This document shows, piece by piece, positions 1 through 6,764 of a stretch of 7,366 bases of DNA; the stretch's first letter is position 1, and each line of letters opens with the position of its first letter. The stretch comes from an uncultured Lachnospiraceae bacterium (GTDB taxonomy: Bacteria > Bacillota > Clostridia > Lachnospirales > Lachnospiraceae). The position numbers and the translations under genes are program-made. The notes under the pieces are model-generated. The model did no database searches. It saw only the letters and a list, made by a program, of their open reading frames with translations, and was not told the origin of the DNA. The stretch spans positions 1-7,366 of the forward strand of contig CAMWKA010000084.1 in NCBI GenBank assembly GCA_947174725.1, given 5' to 3'.

Positions 1-59
1 CGCGGATTTCTCATCGCGTGTCATCGCAGCAAGCTGCTCTGACATGGAGGATTAGTGTT
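1..59 (+). other. Unassigned left edge, possible tail of an upstream gene
   Basis: The left edge precedes the thiI start. Frame 1 is open from base 1 to a TGA at 40-42 (tail ...CHRSKLL) and frame 2 is open to a TAG at 53-55 (tail ...CSDMED). Either could be the C-terminus of an upstream gene; neither tail is recognisable. In related Firmicutes a cysteine desulfurase gene often precedes thiI, but nothing here proves that. A small GCAG/CTGC hairpin (26-29 with 34-37) is too short to be called a terminator. Confidence 0.25.
46..50 (+). promoter_or_regulatory. Ribosome binding site of thiI
   Basis: GGAGG lies 9 bases before the ATG at 60. It decides the start: the same frame is open further upstream from a GTG at 18, but that codon has no Shine-Dalgarno sequence, and ThiI proteins normally begin close to the MRYQAFLIKY segment. 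Confidence 0.8.
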
Positions 60-1256
60 ATGAGATATCAGGCTTTTTTAATAAAATATGCGGAAATAGC
101 CATCAAGGGGAAAAACAGGTATCTTTTTGAAGATGCATTGGTACATCAGATCACCTGTGCATTACATAGGGCGGAAGGCGTATTTAAGGTATATAAGACC
201 AGAGGCAGGATCCACGTGGAAGCAGAATCTGAATATGATTATGAAGAGACGTTGGATATCCTGACAAAAGTGTTTGGTATCACCGCGATCTGCCCGGTAG
301 TGGTTCTGGAAGATGAAGGAGTGGAAGGGCTTCGTGGGAAGGTTGTGGAGTATCTTGGCAAAATCTATCCGGATAGAGTATCCGGAGATCAGAAGTATAC
401 CTTTAAAGTAAATACAAGAAGGGCAAGGAAGAACTTCCCCTTGGATTCCATGGAGACCAGTGCATCTGTGGGGGAAGCGGTTTTGGATGCTTATCCTGCG
501 ATGAAGGTGGACGTTCACGAACCGGAGCTGATGATCAATATCGAGATCAGGGAAAAGATTTATCTTTATTCAGAATCAATAAAGGGTGCATGTGGAATGC
601 CTGTAGGTACCGGTGGAAAGGCAATGGCACTTTTGTCCGGGGGGATCGATTCTCCGGTGGCTGCCTATATGATTGCAAAACGCGGCGTGACCATAGAAGC
701 TGTTTATTTCCATGCGCCGCCATATACAAGTGAACGGGCAAAACAGAAGGTAGTGGATCTGGCGGCACTTGTTTCTAAGTATGCCGGGAACATGAAACTC
801 CATGTAGTCAATTTTACGGATATCCAGATGATGATCTATGATAAATGTCCCCATGATGAACTGACGATCATTATGAGGCGGTATATGATGCGGATCGCGG
901 AGATGATCGCAAAGGAAGAAGGATGCCTTTCCCTGGTGACAGGAGAATCCATCGGTCAGGTGGCGTCACAGACGATGCAGAGTCTTCAGGTAACGAATGA
1001 AGTATGCACGCTTCCGGTATTCCGTCCGTTGATTGGTTTTGATAAACAGGAGATCGTTGAGGTTGCAGAGCGGATCAACACCTATGAGACATCGATTCTG
1101 CCATATGAAGACTGCTGTACCATATGGGTCGCAAAGCATCCCGTGACAAAACCGAGCCTGAATATCATTAAAAAGCATGAGAATCATTTAAAGGATGGGG
1201 TCGATCAGCTGGTCAAAGAGGCGCTGGAAACGCGGGAGATCATAGAAATCAGCTGA
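60..1256 (+). CDS. thiI: tRNA 4-thiouridine synthase / thiamine sulfurtransferase ThiI (no rhodanese domain)
   Basis: ThiI adenylates U8 of tRNA with ATP and transfers sulfur from a cysteine desulfurase to make 4-thiouridine; it can also serve thiamine thiazole synthesis. It is cytosolic. The 398-residue protein has an N-terminal ferredoxin-like/THUMP region (about residues 1-165, opening KYAEIAIKGKNR) for tRNA binding. The PP-loop ATP pyrophosphatase domain follows, with the signature SGGIDS at residues 193-198 after LL. Late motifs VTGESIGQVASQT and PYEDCCTIW are typical of the family. The length matches the B. subtilis-type enzyme (about 400 residues) and not the E. coli type (about 480), so the C-terminal rhodanese domain is absent. 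The ATG at 60 is preferred to the upstream GTG because of GGAGG at 46-50. No promoter is visible, so it may be transcribed from a gene left of the window. Identification is very secure. Confidence 0.96.
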   Translation: MRYQAFLIKYAEIAIKGKNRYLFEDALVHQITCALHRAEGVFKVYKTRGRIHVEAESEYDYEETLDILTKVFGITAICPVVVLEDEGVEGLRGKVVEYLGKIYPDRVSGDQKYTFKVNTRRARKNFPLDSMETSASVGEAVLDAYPAMKVDVHEPELMINIEIREKIYLYSESIKGACGMPVGTGGKAMALLSGGIDSPVAAYMIAKRGVTIEAVYFHAPPYTSERAKQKVVDLAALVSKYAGNMKLHVVNFTDIQMMIYDKCPHDELTIIMRRYMMRIAEMIAKEEGCLSLVTGESIGQVASQTMQSLQVTNEVCTLPVFRPLIGFDKQEIVEVAERINTYETSILPYEDCCTIWVAKHPVTKPSLNIIKKHENHLKDGVDQLVKEALETREIIEIS

Positions 1257-1291
1257 CAGGCCGCCGGATAGGGAAGATTTTACACACATAA

Positions 1292-1317
1292 AAAGCAGGA
1301 AATAAAATCCCTGCTTT
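1292..1317 (-). terminator. Intrinsic terminator, oriented for the minus-strand HPr-like gene
   Basis: An 8-bp stem, AAAGCAGG (1292-1299) with CCTGCTTT (1310-1317), encloses a 10-base loop. On the minus strand the stem runs into TTTTTATGTG, giving the T-tract of a rho-independent terminator. On the plus strand the stem is followed by ATAAAATG, which is a poor T-tract. It therefore best terminates transcription arriving from the HPr-like gene. It may also weakly stop thiI transcripts, since it lies 35 bases after the thiI stop. Confidence 0.65.
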
Positions 1318-1457
1318 ATAAAATGATAAAATGGATTTGCTTATGTGAAATGCAGTCACGTATCTTCCTTTTTATCATGTATGCAGAATAATACATGGTA
1401 TCTTAGAAGTACTGTGCCTGCATGGATACGCATGCAGAATGTATGCATGGCATATCA
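1318..1457 (-). repeat. 3' region of the HPr-like gene with degenerate ATGCAG direct repeats and short palindromes
   Basis: About 140 bases lie between the HPr-like stop codon and its terminator, with no credible gene. ATGCAG occurs at 1350, 1381 and 1432, each time followed by a GTATC-like segment. The second and third copies share ATGCAGAAT and a later ATGG at about 51-base spacing. Two small inverted repeats are present: CATGTAT (1376-1382) with ATACATG (1391-1397), and TGCATG (1419-1424) with CATGCA (1431-1436). It would be transcribed as the 3' untranslated region of the minus-strand message. Its function is unknown, and the repeats may be decayed. Confidence 0.4.
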
Positions 1458-1694
1458 TTACTCAGTGATCAGATATGGTTTTAATGCCTCCATCATCGCT
1501 GCGTCTTCCGTTTCCATATGGATGTTTAACTGTATGGGTTTTGAAAGATCCAGACTGAAAATTCCCATGATGGATTTTGCGTCGATGACATATCTGCCTG
1601 AAATCAGGTCAAAATCATAGTCATATTTTGTAATGATATTGACAAATGATTTTACCTTATCAATGGAGTTTAATGAGATCTCAACTGTTTTCAA
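1458..1694 (-). CDS. HPr-fold (PTS phosphocarrier-like) protein lacking the active-site histidine
   Basis: This 78-residue protein resembles HPr of the phosphotransferase system. The best match is the segment AKSIMGIFSL (residues 39-48), which equals the conserved region around regulatory Ser46 of HPr (KSIMGVMSL); the serine is Ser41 here. The TKYDYDF stretch (22-28) corresponds to the SKYDADV region. The GxHARPA motif carrying phospho-His15 is missing: the aligned stretch reads NSIDKVKSF, and the only histidine is near residue 59. It therefore should not relay phosphate from Enzyme I. By analogy with Bacillus Crh, which also lacks His15 but keeps Ser46, a regulatory role is possible but is only inferred. 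The start is TTG (minus strand, 1694-1692), supported by a perfect AAAGGAGG 8 bases upstream and a promoter at 1725-1753. It is transcribed divergently from mtaB and is probably monocistronic. Confidence 0.8.
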   Translation of the reverse strand: MKTVEISLNSIDKVKSFVNIITKYDYDFDLISGRYVIDAKSIMGIFSLDLSKPIQLNIHMETEDAAMMEALKPYLITE

Positions 1695-1702
1695 TGGGAT
1701 AA

Positions 1703-1710
1703 CCTCCTTT
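1703..1710 (-). promoter_or_regulatory. Ribosome binding site fixing a TTG start
   Basis: Read on the minus strand, AAAGGAGG ends 8 bases before TTG at 1694. No in-frame ATG lies within a sensible distance, so TTG is the only plausible start for the HPr-like gene. Confidence 0.8.
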
Positions 1711-1724
1711 CATTATTACCTTTT

Positions 1725-1753
1725 ATATTATGACAATGAAGGGAAGAAGTCAA
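1725..1753 (-). promoter_or_regulatory. Sigma-A-type promoter of the HPr-like gene
   Basis: On the minus strand, TTGACT (1753-1748) and TAATAT (1730-1725) are separated by exactly 17 bases. An alternative -10 hexamer, CATAAT, begins two bases earlier. Transcription would start near 1718, about 8 bases before the ribosome binding site, giving a leader of about 24 bases. No equally good promoter for the divergent mtaB gene is visible in the same 130-base gap. Confidence 0.65.
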
Positions 1754-1813
1754 TCAGAAATATTAACTGCGTTCACTGACCGGGAAGAGAGTGCCGGATC
1801 ATAGTGAAGTTAT

Positions 1814-1817
1814 GGAG
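1814..1817 (+). promoter_or_regulatory. Ribosome binding site supporting the mtaB start at 1824
   Basis: GGAG, followed by AAGAGG, lies 6 bases before the ATG at 1824. The in-frame alternatives, GTG at 1791 and ATG at 1812, have weaker upstream sequences and would add residues not usual in the family. Confidence 0.6.
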
Positions 1818-1823
1818 AAGAGG

Positions 1824-3260
1824 ATGAAAAAAGCAGCGCTGCATAATTTGGGCTGTAAGGTCAATGCTTATGAAATGGATGTAATAAGGCAACTGCTATT
1901 GGAAAATGATTATGAAATCGTACCGTTTGAGGAGAAAGCGGATATTTATATCGTTAATACCTGTACCGTGACCAATATTGCGGACCGAAAAAGCAGGCAG
2001 ATGCTGCATCGCGCAAAGGAATGTAATCCGGAAGCGGTTGTGGTTGCGGTGGGATGCTATGTGCAGACCGGCTTGGAAACGGCGCTGAAGGATGATCGGA
2101 TCGATTTATGTATCGGAAATGATAAAAAGGGTGAGATCGTGTCCATTTTGGCACAATACTTGTCATTAAGAACGCAGATGAAAGAGGAAAGCATATCGGA
2201 ACAGGTTGAAGATGGGCAGAATATAAATACCCAGAATATAAATATCCGGAATAAAACCCTTGGAGGACAGACGATCCTTGATATTGCAAAGACCATGGAA
2301 TACGAGGATATGCAGCTTACATCTCCGGTGGAACGGTGCCGGGCGTTCATCAAGATCCAGGACGGCTGTAACCAGTTTTGCAGTTATTGCATCATTCCCC
2401 ATGCAAGGGGACGTGTCAGAAGCCGGCAGCCGGAGGAGGTGCTTTTGGAAATCCGAAAGCTTGCAGGAGAGGGATATCAGGAGTTTGTCATTACGGGCAT
2501 TCATTTAAGTTCTTATGGATCGGACTGGGAAGAAGCTGACGGGATCAGCAGGGCAGGGAGATTTTATCCGCAGCATCTTTTGTGCCTGCTTCAACAGATC
2601 TCAGCGATCCAGGAGGTCAGAAGGATCCGCCTGGGTTCCCTGGAACCGAGGATCGTAACTGAGGATTTTGCGAAGGCGCTGTCGGATATTCCAAAACTTT
2701 GCCCGCATTTTCATTTGTCCTTGCAAAGCGGATGTGACGCGACATTGAAACGGATGAACCGGCATTATACGACAGAGGAATATGCGGCGGGAGCAGAGTA
2801 TCTGCGTAGATATTTTGAACACCCTGCCATCACGACAGACGTGATCGCCGGATTTCCTGGAGAGACAGAAGAGGAGTTTCAGATCAGCAGAGAGTATCTG
2901 CAAAAGATGGACTTTTTTGAGATCCATGTTTTTAAATATTCCCGACGGCAGCATACGCCGGCTGCGACGATGCCGGGGCAGTTGACGGAAGCGGAAAAGG
3001 CATCAAGGAGCGAGGAACTGTTGACACTGACGAGGAGGCAGTCAGAAGAGTTCCGCAATTATTATATCGGGCGGAAGGTTGAAGTGCTGTTTGAAGAGCA
3101 AAAGGTGATCGACGGCAGGGCATATTGGATCGGACACACGCCGCAGTATGTGAAGGTGGCAGTGGAACAGGATATGGATCTGCACAATCAGATAATAATT
3201 GTTGAAATAACAGGGAATTTGGTAGATAATTATCTGTATGGAATGATTGGCAGGAATTGA
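1824..3260 (+). CDS. mtaB: tRNA (N6-L-threonylcarbamoyladenosine(37)-C2)-methylthiotransferase MtaB
   Basis: MtaB is a radical SAM enzyme that converts t6A37 to ms2t6A37 in ANN-decoding tRNAs, using two iron-sulfur clusters. The 478-residue protein has the three-domain layout of methylthiotransferases. The N-terminal domain carries the auxiliary-cluster cysteines C11 (LGCKVN), C47 (NTCTVTN) and C78 (VGCY). The radical SAM domain carries C182, C186 and C189 (CNQFCSYC), followed by LGSLEPR, SLQSGCD and DVIAGFPGE. A TRAM RNA-binding domain lies at about residues 411-475. It begins MKKAALHNLGCKVN, as family members do. A start at 1791 would give 489 residues. The linker between the first two domains (about 115-165) is longer than I expect, polar, and carries a pentapeptide repeat. 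No terminator separates it from the heptose genes, so read-through is possible. Confidence 0.94.
   Translation: MKKAALHNLGCKVNAYEMDVIRQLLLENDYEIVPFEEKADIYIVNTCTVTNIADRKSRQMLHRAKECNPEAVVVAVGCYVQTGLETALKDDRIDLCIGNDKKGEIVSILAQYLSLRTQMKEESISEQVEDGQNINTQNINIRNKTLGGQTILDIAKTMEYEDMQLTSPVERCRAFIKIQDGCNQFCSYCIIPHARGRVRSRQPEEVLLEIRKLAGEGYQEFVITGIHLSSYGSDWEEADGISRAGRFYPQHLLCLLQQISAIQEVRRIRLGSLEPRIVTEDFAKALSDIPKLCPHFHLSLQSGCDATLKRMNRHYTTEEYAAGAEYLRRYFEHPAITTDVIAGFPGETEEEFQISREYLQKMDFFEIHVFKYSRRQHTPAATMPGQLTEAEKASRSEELLTLTRRQSEEFRNYYIGRKVEVLFEEQKVIDGRAYWIGHTPQYVKVAVEQDMDLHNQIIIVEITGNLVDNYLYGMIGRN
2217..2246 (+). repeat. 15-bp tandem duplication inside mtaB
   Basis: CAGAATATAAATACC (2217-2231) is followed directly by CAGAATATAAATATC (2232-2246), differing at one base. 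A degenerate third unit may follow (2247-2261). It encodes QNINT-QNINI and possibly RNKTL, in frame, inside the interdomain linker of MtaB, where length change is likely to be tolerated. Confidence 0.8.
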
Positions 3261-3285
3261 AACTCTTGCCAAAATAGTGTATGAT
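3257..3285 (+). promoter_or_regulatory. Candidate promoter of the heptose operon
   Basis: TTGAAA (3257-3262) and TATGAT (3280-3285) have a 17-base spacer, each one base from consensus. The -35 overlaps the mtaB stop. The predicted start point, near 3292, is only about 5 bases before the ATG at 3297 and lies downstream of the ribosome binding site GGAGA (3286-3290). The match is good but its position is awkward: it would make a nearly leaderless message. Confidence 0.4.
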
Positions 3286-3296
3286 GGAGACTGATT

Positions 3297-4493
3297 ATGG
3301 GAAAAATCAAACAAGCGGTAATATTTGCGGGAGGACTTGGAGAGCGGTTAAAACCATTTACCGAGACAAATCCGAAACCCATGTATCCATTTCAGGGCAA
3401 ACCGTTTATTGAATATCTGGTGGAGCAGATCGTATCCTTTGGGATCAATGATATCATTATCCTGCTTGGCTATCTGCCGGAGAAGGTGACGGAGTATCTG
3501 GGAGATGGCAGCAGATATGGCGCAAAGATCAATTACTGTATTACGCCGGTGGAATATGACACACAGTTTCGTTTGAAAGCCGCGGAGGATGATCTTCAGG
3601 ATGAATTTTTGATGATGTACTGCGACAATTACTGCCCGATCAATTTTGAAAGATTGGTAAAGGCTTATGAAGAAAATGGCGCATGGATACAGTTTACCGC
3701 ATATGCAAATCTGGATGGCTATACAAAAAACAATCTGAAGATTGCCGAAGACGGACAGGTTCTGGCATATGACAAAAAGCGCACGCAGACGGATCTGCAG
3801 GGTGTGGATATTGGTTACGCCATTGTATCGAAAAAGGTCCTGTCCCTGATGAGCGATCAGAATGAGAACTTTGAGGCAGTCGTTTATCCGCAGCTTGTGG
3901 AGCGGGGACTTCTCTATGCGATGGTGACGGAGCACCGGTATTATTCTATCGGCTCTTTTGCCAGGATAGAACTGACGGAAGAGTTTTTGTCGGGGCAGAA
4001 ATATATTTTCTTAGACAGGGACGGGACGCTGGATGTACGTCCGCCTAAGGCGTGTTATGTAGAGAAACCGGAAGATTTTATCTGGCTTCCGGGAGCAAAG
4101 GAAGCGATAAAAAAATTAAAAGACGCAGGATATTTTATCATTCTGGTGTCCAATCAGGCGGGGATTGCCATGGGAAGGATGACGGATGAGGACGTTGCGC
4201 TGGTGAATGAGAAGATGCAGGACGATCTTCTGGCAATCGGCGCGTGCATTGATGCCATCTATTACTGCCCACATGGCTGGGACAGCACCTGTTCCTGCAG
4301 AAAACCCAAGCCGGGGATGCTTTATCAGGCGCAAAAGGATTACTCCATCAATTTGCCGGAGTGTTATCTGATCGGGGATGACGAACGTGATATCCAGACG
4401 GCGGAGAATGCGGATGTGAAGGGCATTTTGGTGGATGAAAATTATACCCTGCTGGACGCGGTCAATGATCTGCTGGAGGGGAAGAAAGGATAA
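3297..4493 (+). CDS. hddC-gmhB: Bifunctional sugar-phosphate nucleotidyltransferase (HddC-like) / D,D-heptose 1,7-bisphosphate phosphatase (GmhB-like)
   Basis: This 398-residue protein fuses two enzymes of nucleotide-heptose synthesis. Residues about 5-232 form a nucleotidyltransferase domain with AGGLGERLKPF (11-21), NPKP (25-28) and a likely metal-binding Asp110 in YCDNY. Residues about 237-395 form a HAD phosphatase: FLDRDGTL with nucleophile Asp240 and Asp242, SNQAG (285-289), the GmhB-type zinc site CPH...CSC (C324, H326, C332, C334) followed by RKPKPGM, and GDDERD (360-365). The phosphatase would remove the 7-phosphate of heptose 1,7-bisphosphate, and the transferase would attach a nucleotide to C1. 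GDP is inferred from the neighbouring alpha-specific kinase and cannot be read from the motifs. In most characterised organisms HddC and GmhB are separate proteins. The start has GGAGA 6-7 bases upstream. hddA follows after 9 bases, so they are co-transcribed. A different sugar phosphate remains possible. Confidence 0.85.
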   Translation: MGKIKQAVIFAGGLGERLKPFTETNPKPMYPFQGKPFIEYLVEQIVSFGINDIIILLGYLPEKVTEYLGDGSRYGAKINYCITPVEYDTQFRLKAAEDDLQDEFLMMYCDNYCPINFERLVKAYEENGAWIQFTAYANLDGYTKNNLKIAEDGQVLAYDKKRTQTDLQGVDIGYAIVSKKVLSLMSDQNENFEAVVYPQLVERGLLYAMVTEHRYYSIGSFARIELTEEFLSGQKYIFLDRDGTLDVRPPKACYVEKPEDFIWLPGAKEAIKKLKDAGYFIILVSNQAGIAMGRMTDEDVALVNEKMQDDLLAIGACIDAIYYCPHGWDSTCSCRKPKPGMLYQAQKDYSINLPECYLIGDDERDIQTAENADVKGILVDENYTLLDAVNDLLEGKKG

Positions 4494-4502
4494 GAAAATT
4501 AC

Positions 4503-5489
4503 ATGATCATATCAAAGACGCCCCTGCGGGCATCCTTCTTCGGAGGAGGAAGTGATTTTAAAGACTATTATGAGAACAGCAGACTGGGATATGGCAGCGT
4601 GATCAGTACGGCATTGAATATGCATGTATATATCACAGTGAATAAAAAATTTGATGATATGATTCGTGTCGTATATAACGGTAATGAACTGGTTCATTCC
4701 GTAGATGAGATCAAGCATAATATTATCCGGGAAGCGCTAAAGCTCACCGGGATCGAGAAAGGAATCGAAGTAATCTACATGGCGGATATTCCGCTTAGCG
4801 GTGCCGGTATCGGACTTGCGTCTTCCAGCGCGTTGGCAGTCGGCGTGTTAAATGCCCTGCACGCATACAAGGGAGAGTATGTTTCACCGGAACAGCTTGC
4901 AAAAGAGGCGTGCCATATTGAGATTGACTGTCTGGGGCAGAAAATCGGAATACAGGATCAATATGCCGTGGCATACGGCGGTATCCATCGTTATCGTTTC
5001 TGTAATGACGGGTCGGTCAGCGTGACGCCGCTGATTTGTACGAAAGAAACGAAGAATAAGCTGTTTCAGCATTTGATGCTCTTTTTTACCGGCAATACGA
5101 GAGATTCCAGACAGATCCTGCAGGAACAGACGCAGACGATGGAATCAAAGCGGGCTATGCTGGATGATCTGGTGGAAACCGTGGATAAAACATATCAGGC
5201 GCTTGCCGATGGTAAACCGGAGATCTGGGGAGAGGAACTGGATCGTACATGGAAGATCAAGAAGCAGTTTGCCGGTGGCGTTTCTAATGAGCTGATCGAC
5301 GGTATGTATCAGGCGGCAAAAGACGCGGGTGCCGTAGGCGGAAAGATTCTGGGCGCCGGCGGCGGCGGTTTTTTGCTTTTGTATGTGTCACCGGATAAAC
5401 AGGATGCAGTGCGGCAGGCACTTAGCGGGTATCGTGAGGTGTCGTTTGAGACGGATGCGCAGGGCAGCCGGATCATCTTTGAGGACTGA
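4503..5489 (+). CDS. hddA: D-glycero-alpha-D-manno-heptose 7-phosphate kinase (GHMP kinase)
   Basis: This 328-residue cytosolic kinase would phosphorylate C1 of D-glycero-alpha-D-manno-heptose 7-phosphate with ATP, giving the alpha-1,7-bisphosphate. GHMP-superfamily motifs are present in order: the N-terminal RASFFGGGSDF (9-19), the ATP-binding loop GAGIGLASSSA (100-110), the HIEID...IGIQDQYA segment with candidate catalytic Asp152, and the C-terminal GGKILGAGGGGF (279-290). The combination MIISKTPLR at the start, ACHIEID and QDQYAVAYGG is characteristic of HddA rather than of galactokinase or mevalonate kinase. The gene begins 9 bases after the stop of the fused transferase-phosphatase, with AAAGGA 12 bases before the ATG. 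The order of reactions would be kinase first, then the phosphatase and transferase halves of the preceding protein. A long inverted repeat begins about 11 bases after its stop codon. Confidence 0.88.
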   Translation: MIISKTPLRASFFGGGSDFKDYYENSRLGYGSVISTALNMHVYITVNKKFDDMIRVVYNGNELVHSVDEIKHNIIREALKLTGIEKGIEVIYMADIPLSGAGIGLASSSALAVGVLNALHAYKGEYVSPEQLAKEACHIEIDCLGQKIGIQDQYAVAYGGIHRYRFCNDGSVSVTPLICTKETKNKLFQHLMLFFTGNTRDSRQILQEQTQTMESKRAMLDDLVETVDKTYQALADGKPEIWGEELDRTWKIKKQFAGGVSNELIDGMYQAAKDAGAVGGKILGAGGGGFLLLYVSPDKQDAVRQALSGYREVSFETDAQGSRIIFED

Positions 5490-5500
5490 GTGGGAAACGG

Positions 5501-5700
5501 AGTATTATCAGATAATTGCGAAACTCTTAATAGTAGGAATTTTATTGTGCAGCATTGACAAATTCATAAGCAGGTGCTGGGGAGCCTGTCGGCAGTACCG
5601 CTACGTGCGACGCGCAGCGTAAGCGTGCCTGCGATGAATTGTCAATGATGCACAATAGGAAAGAGTCGGATCAGAGTTTTGCAATTATCTGCGGAATATT
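5501..5700 (+). repeat. Long imperfect inverted repeat (about 200 bp) with a GC-rich structured core
   Basis: The two sides can fold into a long hairpin. Paired blocks, from outside inwards, are 5501-5506/5695-5700, 5509-5527/5673-5691 (19 bp with one G-U), 5544-5551/5649-5656, 5553-5559/5641-5647, 5561-5567/5634-5640 and 5570-5574/5628-5632. This gives about 52 bp. A symmetric 16/16 unpaired loop (5528-5543 and 5657-5672) lies between the second and third blocks, and TAGGAA occurs on both sides of it (the right-hand copy begins at base 5656). The arms are AT-rich (left arm 5501-5570, 20 G/C of 70) while the core 5571-5632 is GC-rich (43 of 62). No open reading frame inside looks genuine. The element fills the hddA-epimerase gap except for 11 bases on the left and 21 on the right. 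It may be a MITE-like mobile palindrome, a structured RNA or an RNA-processing site. Confidence 0.88.
5599..5625 (+). other. Apical hairpin in the core of the inverted repeat
   Basis: A GC-rich hairpin of 11 pairs forms within 5599-5625: 5599-5602/5622-5625, 5603-5605/5618-5620 and 5606-5609/5613-5616, with single bulges at 5621 and 5617 and a 3-base loop. A neighbouring 7-bp stem, GGTGCTG (5573-5579) with CAGTACC (5593-5599), can form beside it. Together they would give a T-shaped or cruciform tip on the long stem. Confidence 0.6.
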
Positions 5701-5721
5701 ATTTTAAGAGAGGATATAGAT

Positions 5722-6750
5722 GTGAGCAGGATACTTATTACGGGCGCGGCAGGATTTATCGGATCCCAGTTGGCGTATCATCTTTGGAAGAAGGGCGACG
5801 ACCTTACTTTGATTGATAATTTTTCCTATGGTTCTGAGGATAATCTGATCTTTGAAGACCATTGCTTTACAGATGAGATCATCCGGGACGATATTTTAAA
5901 TCTTCCGTTGATCAACAGGTTGTTTGAGGAAAAGAAATTTGACTATGTTTATCATATTGCGGGCATAACGCCGCTGCCGGACTGTCAGATGAATCCGTCC
6001 AAAGCGGTAGAAGTCAATACGATGGGAACGGTAGGGCTTTTAGAAGCGGCCAGAACATATGGGATCAAAAAATTTATTTTTGCAAGTACATCTGCGGTTT
6101 ATGAGAATAATCAGGATTTTCCGTCTGTGGAGGATAAGGTGGAACCGCCGAGCCTCATCTATCCGAATACGAAATACACAGCGGAGCGGTTCTGTCAGTC
6201 CTATGCGGATGTTTATGGGATGAATATTACATGTATGAGATTTGCCAATGTCTATGGGCCGCATCTGGACTGCCTGAGAACACAGCCCCCTGTTGTAGGT
6301 TATCTGATCCGGGAATTGTACTATGGAAGACAACCGGTGCTGCATTCCACGGGAACGCAGAGAAGGGACTTCGTCTATGTGGAAGATCTGATCGATCTGG
6401 CAGAGCGGGTACAGGAAGGGACCGGATTTGACGTAGTCAATGTTTCGACAAATACTACAGTCTCGATTAATGAATTGGCAGAAACGGTCAGACGATTAAT
6501 GGGGAAAGAAGAGATTGCATTTGCATACGTGGCCTCCTCCAATTACTGGAACCGCTATCCGGCGCTTTATGAAGGAGCGATGCCGATCTCAGAGCAGGCG
6601 TTGGATAATGAAGTGAATAAATATACACAGCTTTCCAATGAATATGCCAGAAAAAGATATGGCTGGGAACCGAAGACAAGTCTGGAAGAGGGTGTACAGG
6701 CAACGATCGACTTTTCCGTAGAGGTATTAAAAAAAGCGGATAAAGGATAG
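5722..6750 (+). CDS. NAD-dependent nucleotide-sugar epimerase/dehydratase (extended SDR)
   Basis: This 342-residue enzyme belongs to the GalE/RmlB-like extended short-chain dehydrogenase family and would act on a nucleotide-activated sugar in the cytosol. The N-terminal Rossmann fold has TGAAGFIG (GxxGxxG at 8-14). Asp32 at the end of the second strand favours NAD over NADP. The catalytic set is visible: FASTSAVY (Ser/Thr 122-124) and Tyr147-x3-Lys151. RFANVYGP and RRDFVYVEDL are standard later motifs. The exact substrate and reaction (C4 epimerisation, 4,6-dehydration or decarboxylation) cannot be told. The context suggests the heptose-nucleotide or a glycan-cluster sugar. It starts at GTG 5722, with AGGA 7 bases upstream. 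The overlapping ATG at 5720 is in another frame and hits TGA at once. It is separated from hddA by the long inverted repeat and is followed closely by a glycosyltransferase. Confidence 0.85.
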   Translation: MSRILITGAAGFIGSQLAYHLWKKGDDLTLIDNFSYGSEDNLIFEDHCFTDEIIRDDILNLPLINRLFEEKKFDYVYHIAGITPLPDCQMNPSKAVEVNTMGTVGLLEAARTYGIKKFIFASTSAVYENNQDFPSVEDKVEPPSLIYPNTKYTAERFCQSYADVYGMNITCMRFANVYGPHLDCLRTQPPVVGYLIRELYYGRQPVLHSTGTQRRDFVYVEDLIDLAERVQEGTGFDVVNVSTNTTVSINELAETVRRLMGKEEIAFAYVASSNYWNRYPALYEGAMPISEQALDNEVNKYTQLSNEYARKRYGWEPKTSLEEGVQATIDFSVEVLKKADKG

Positions 6751-6764
6751 AGATGGAGAGGATT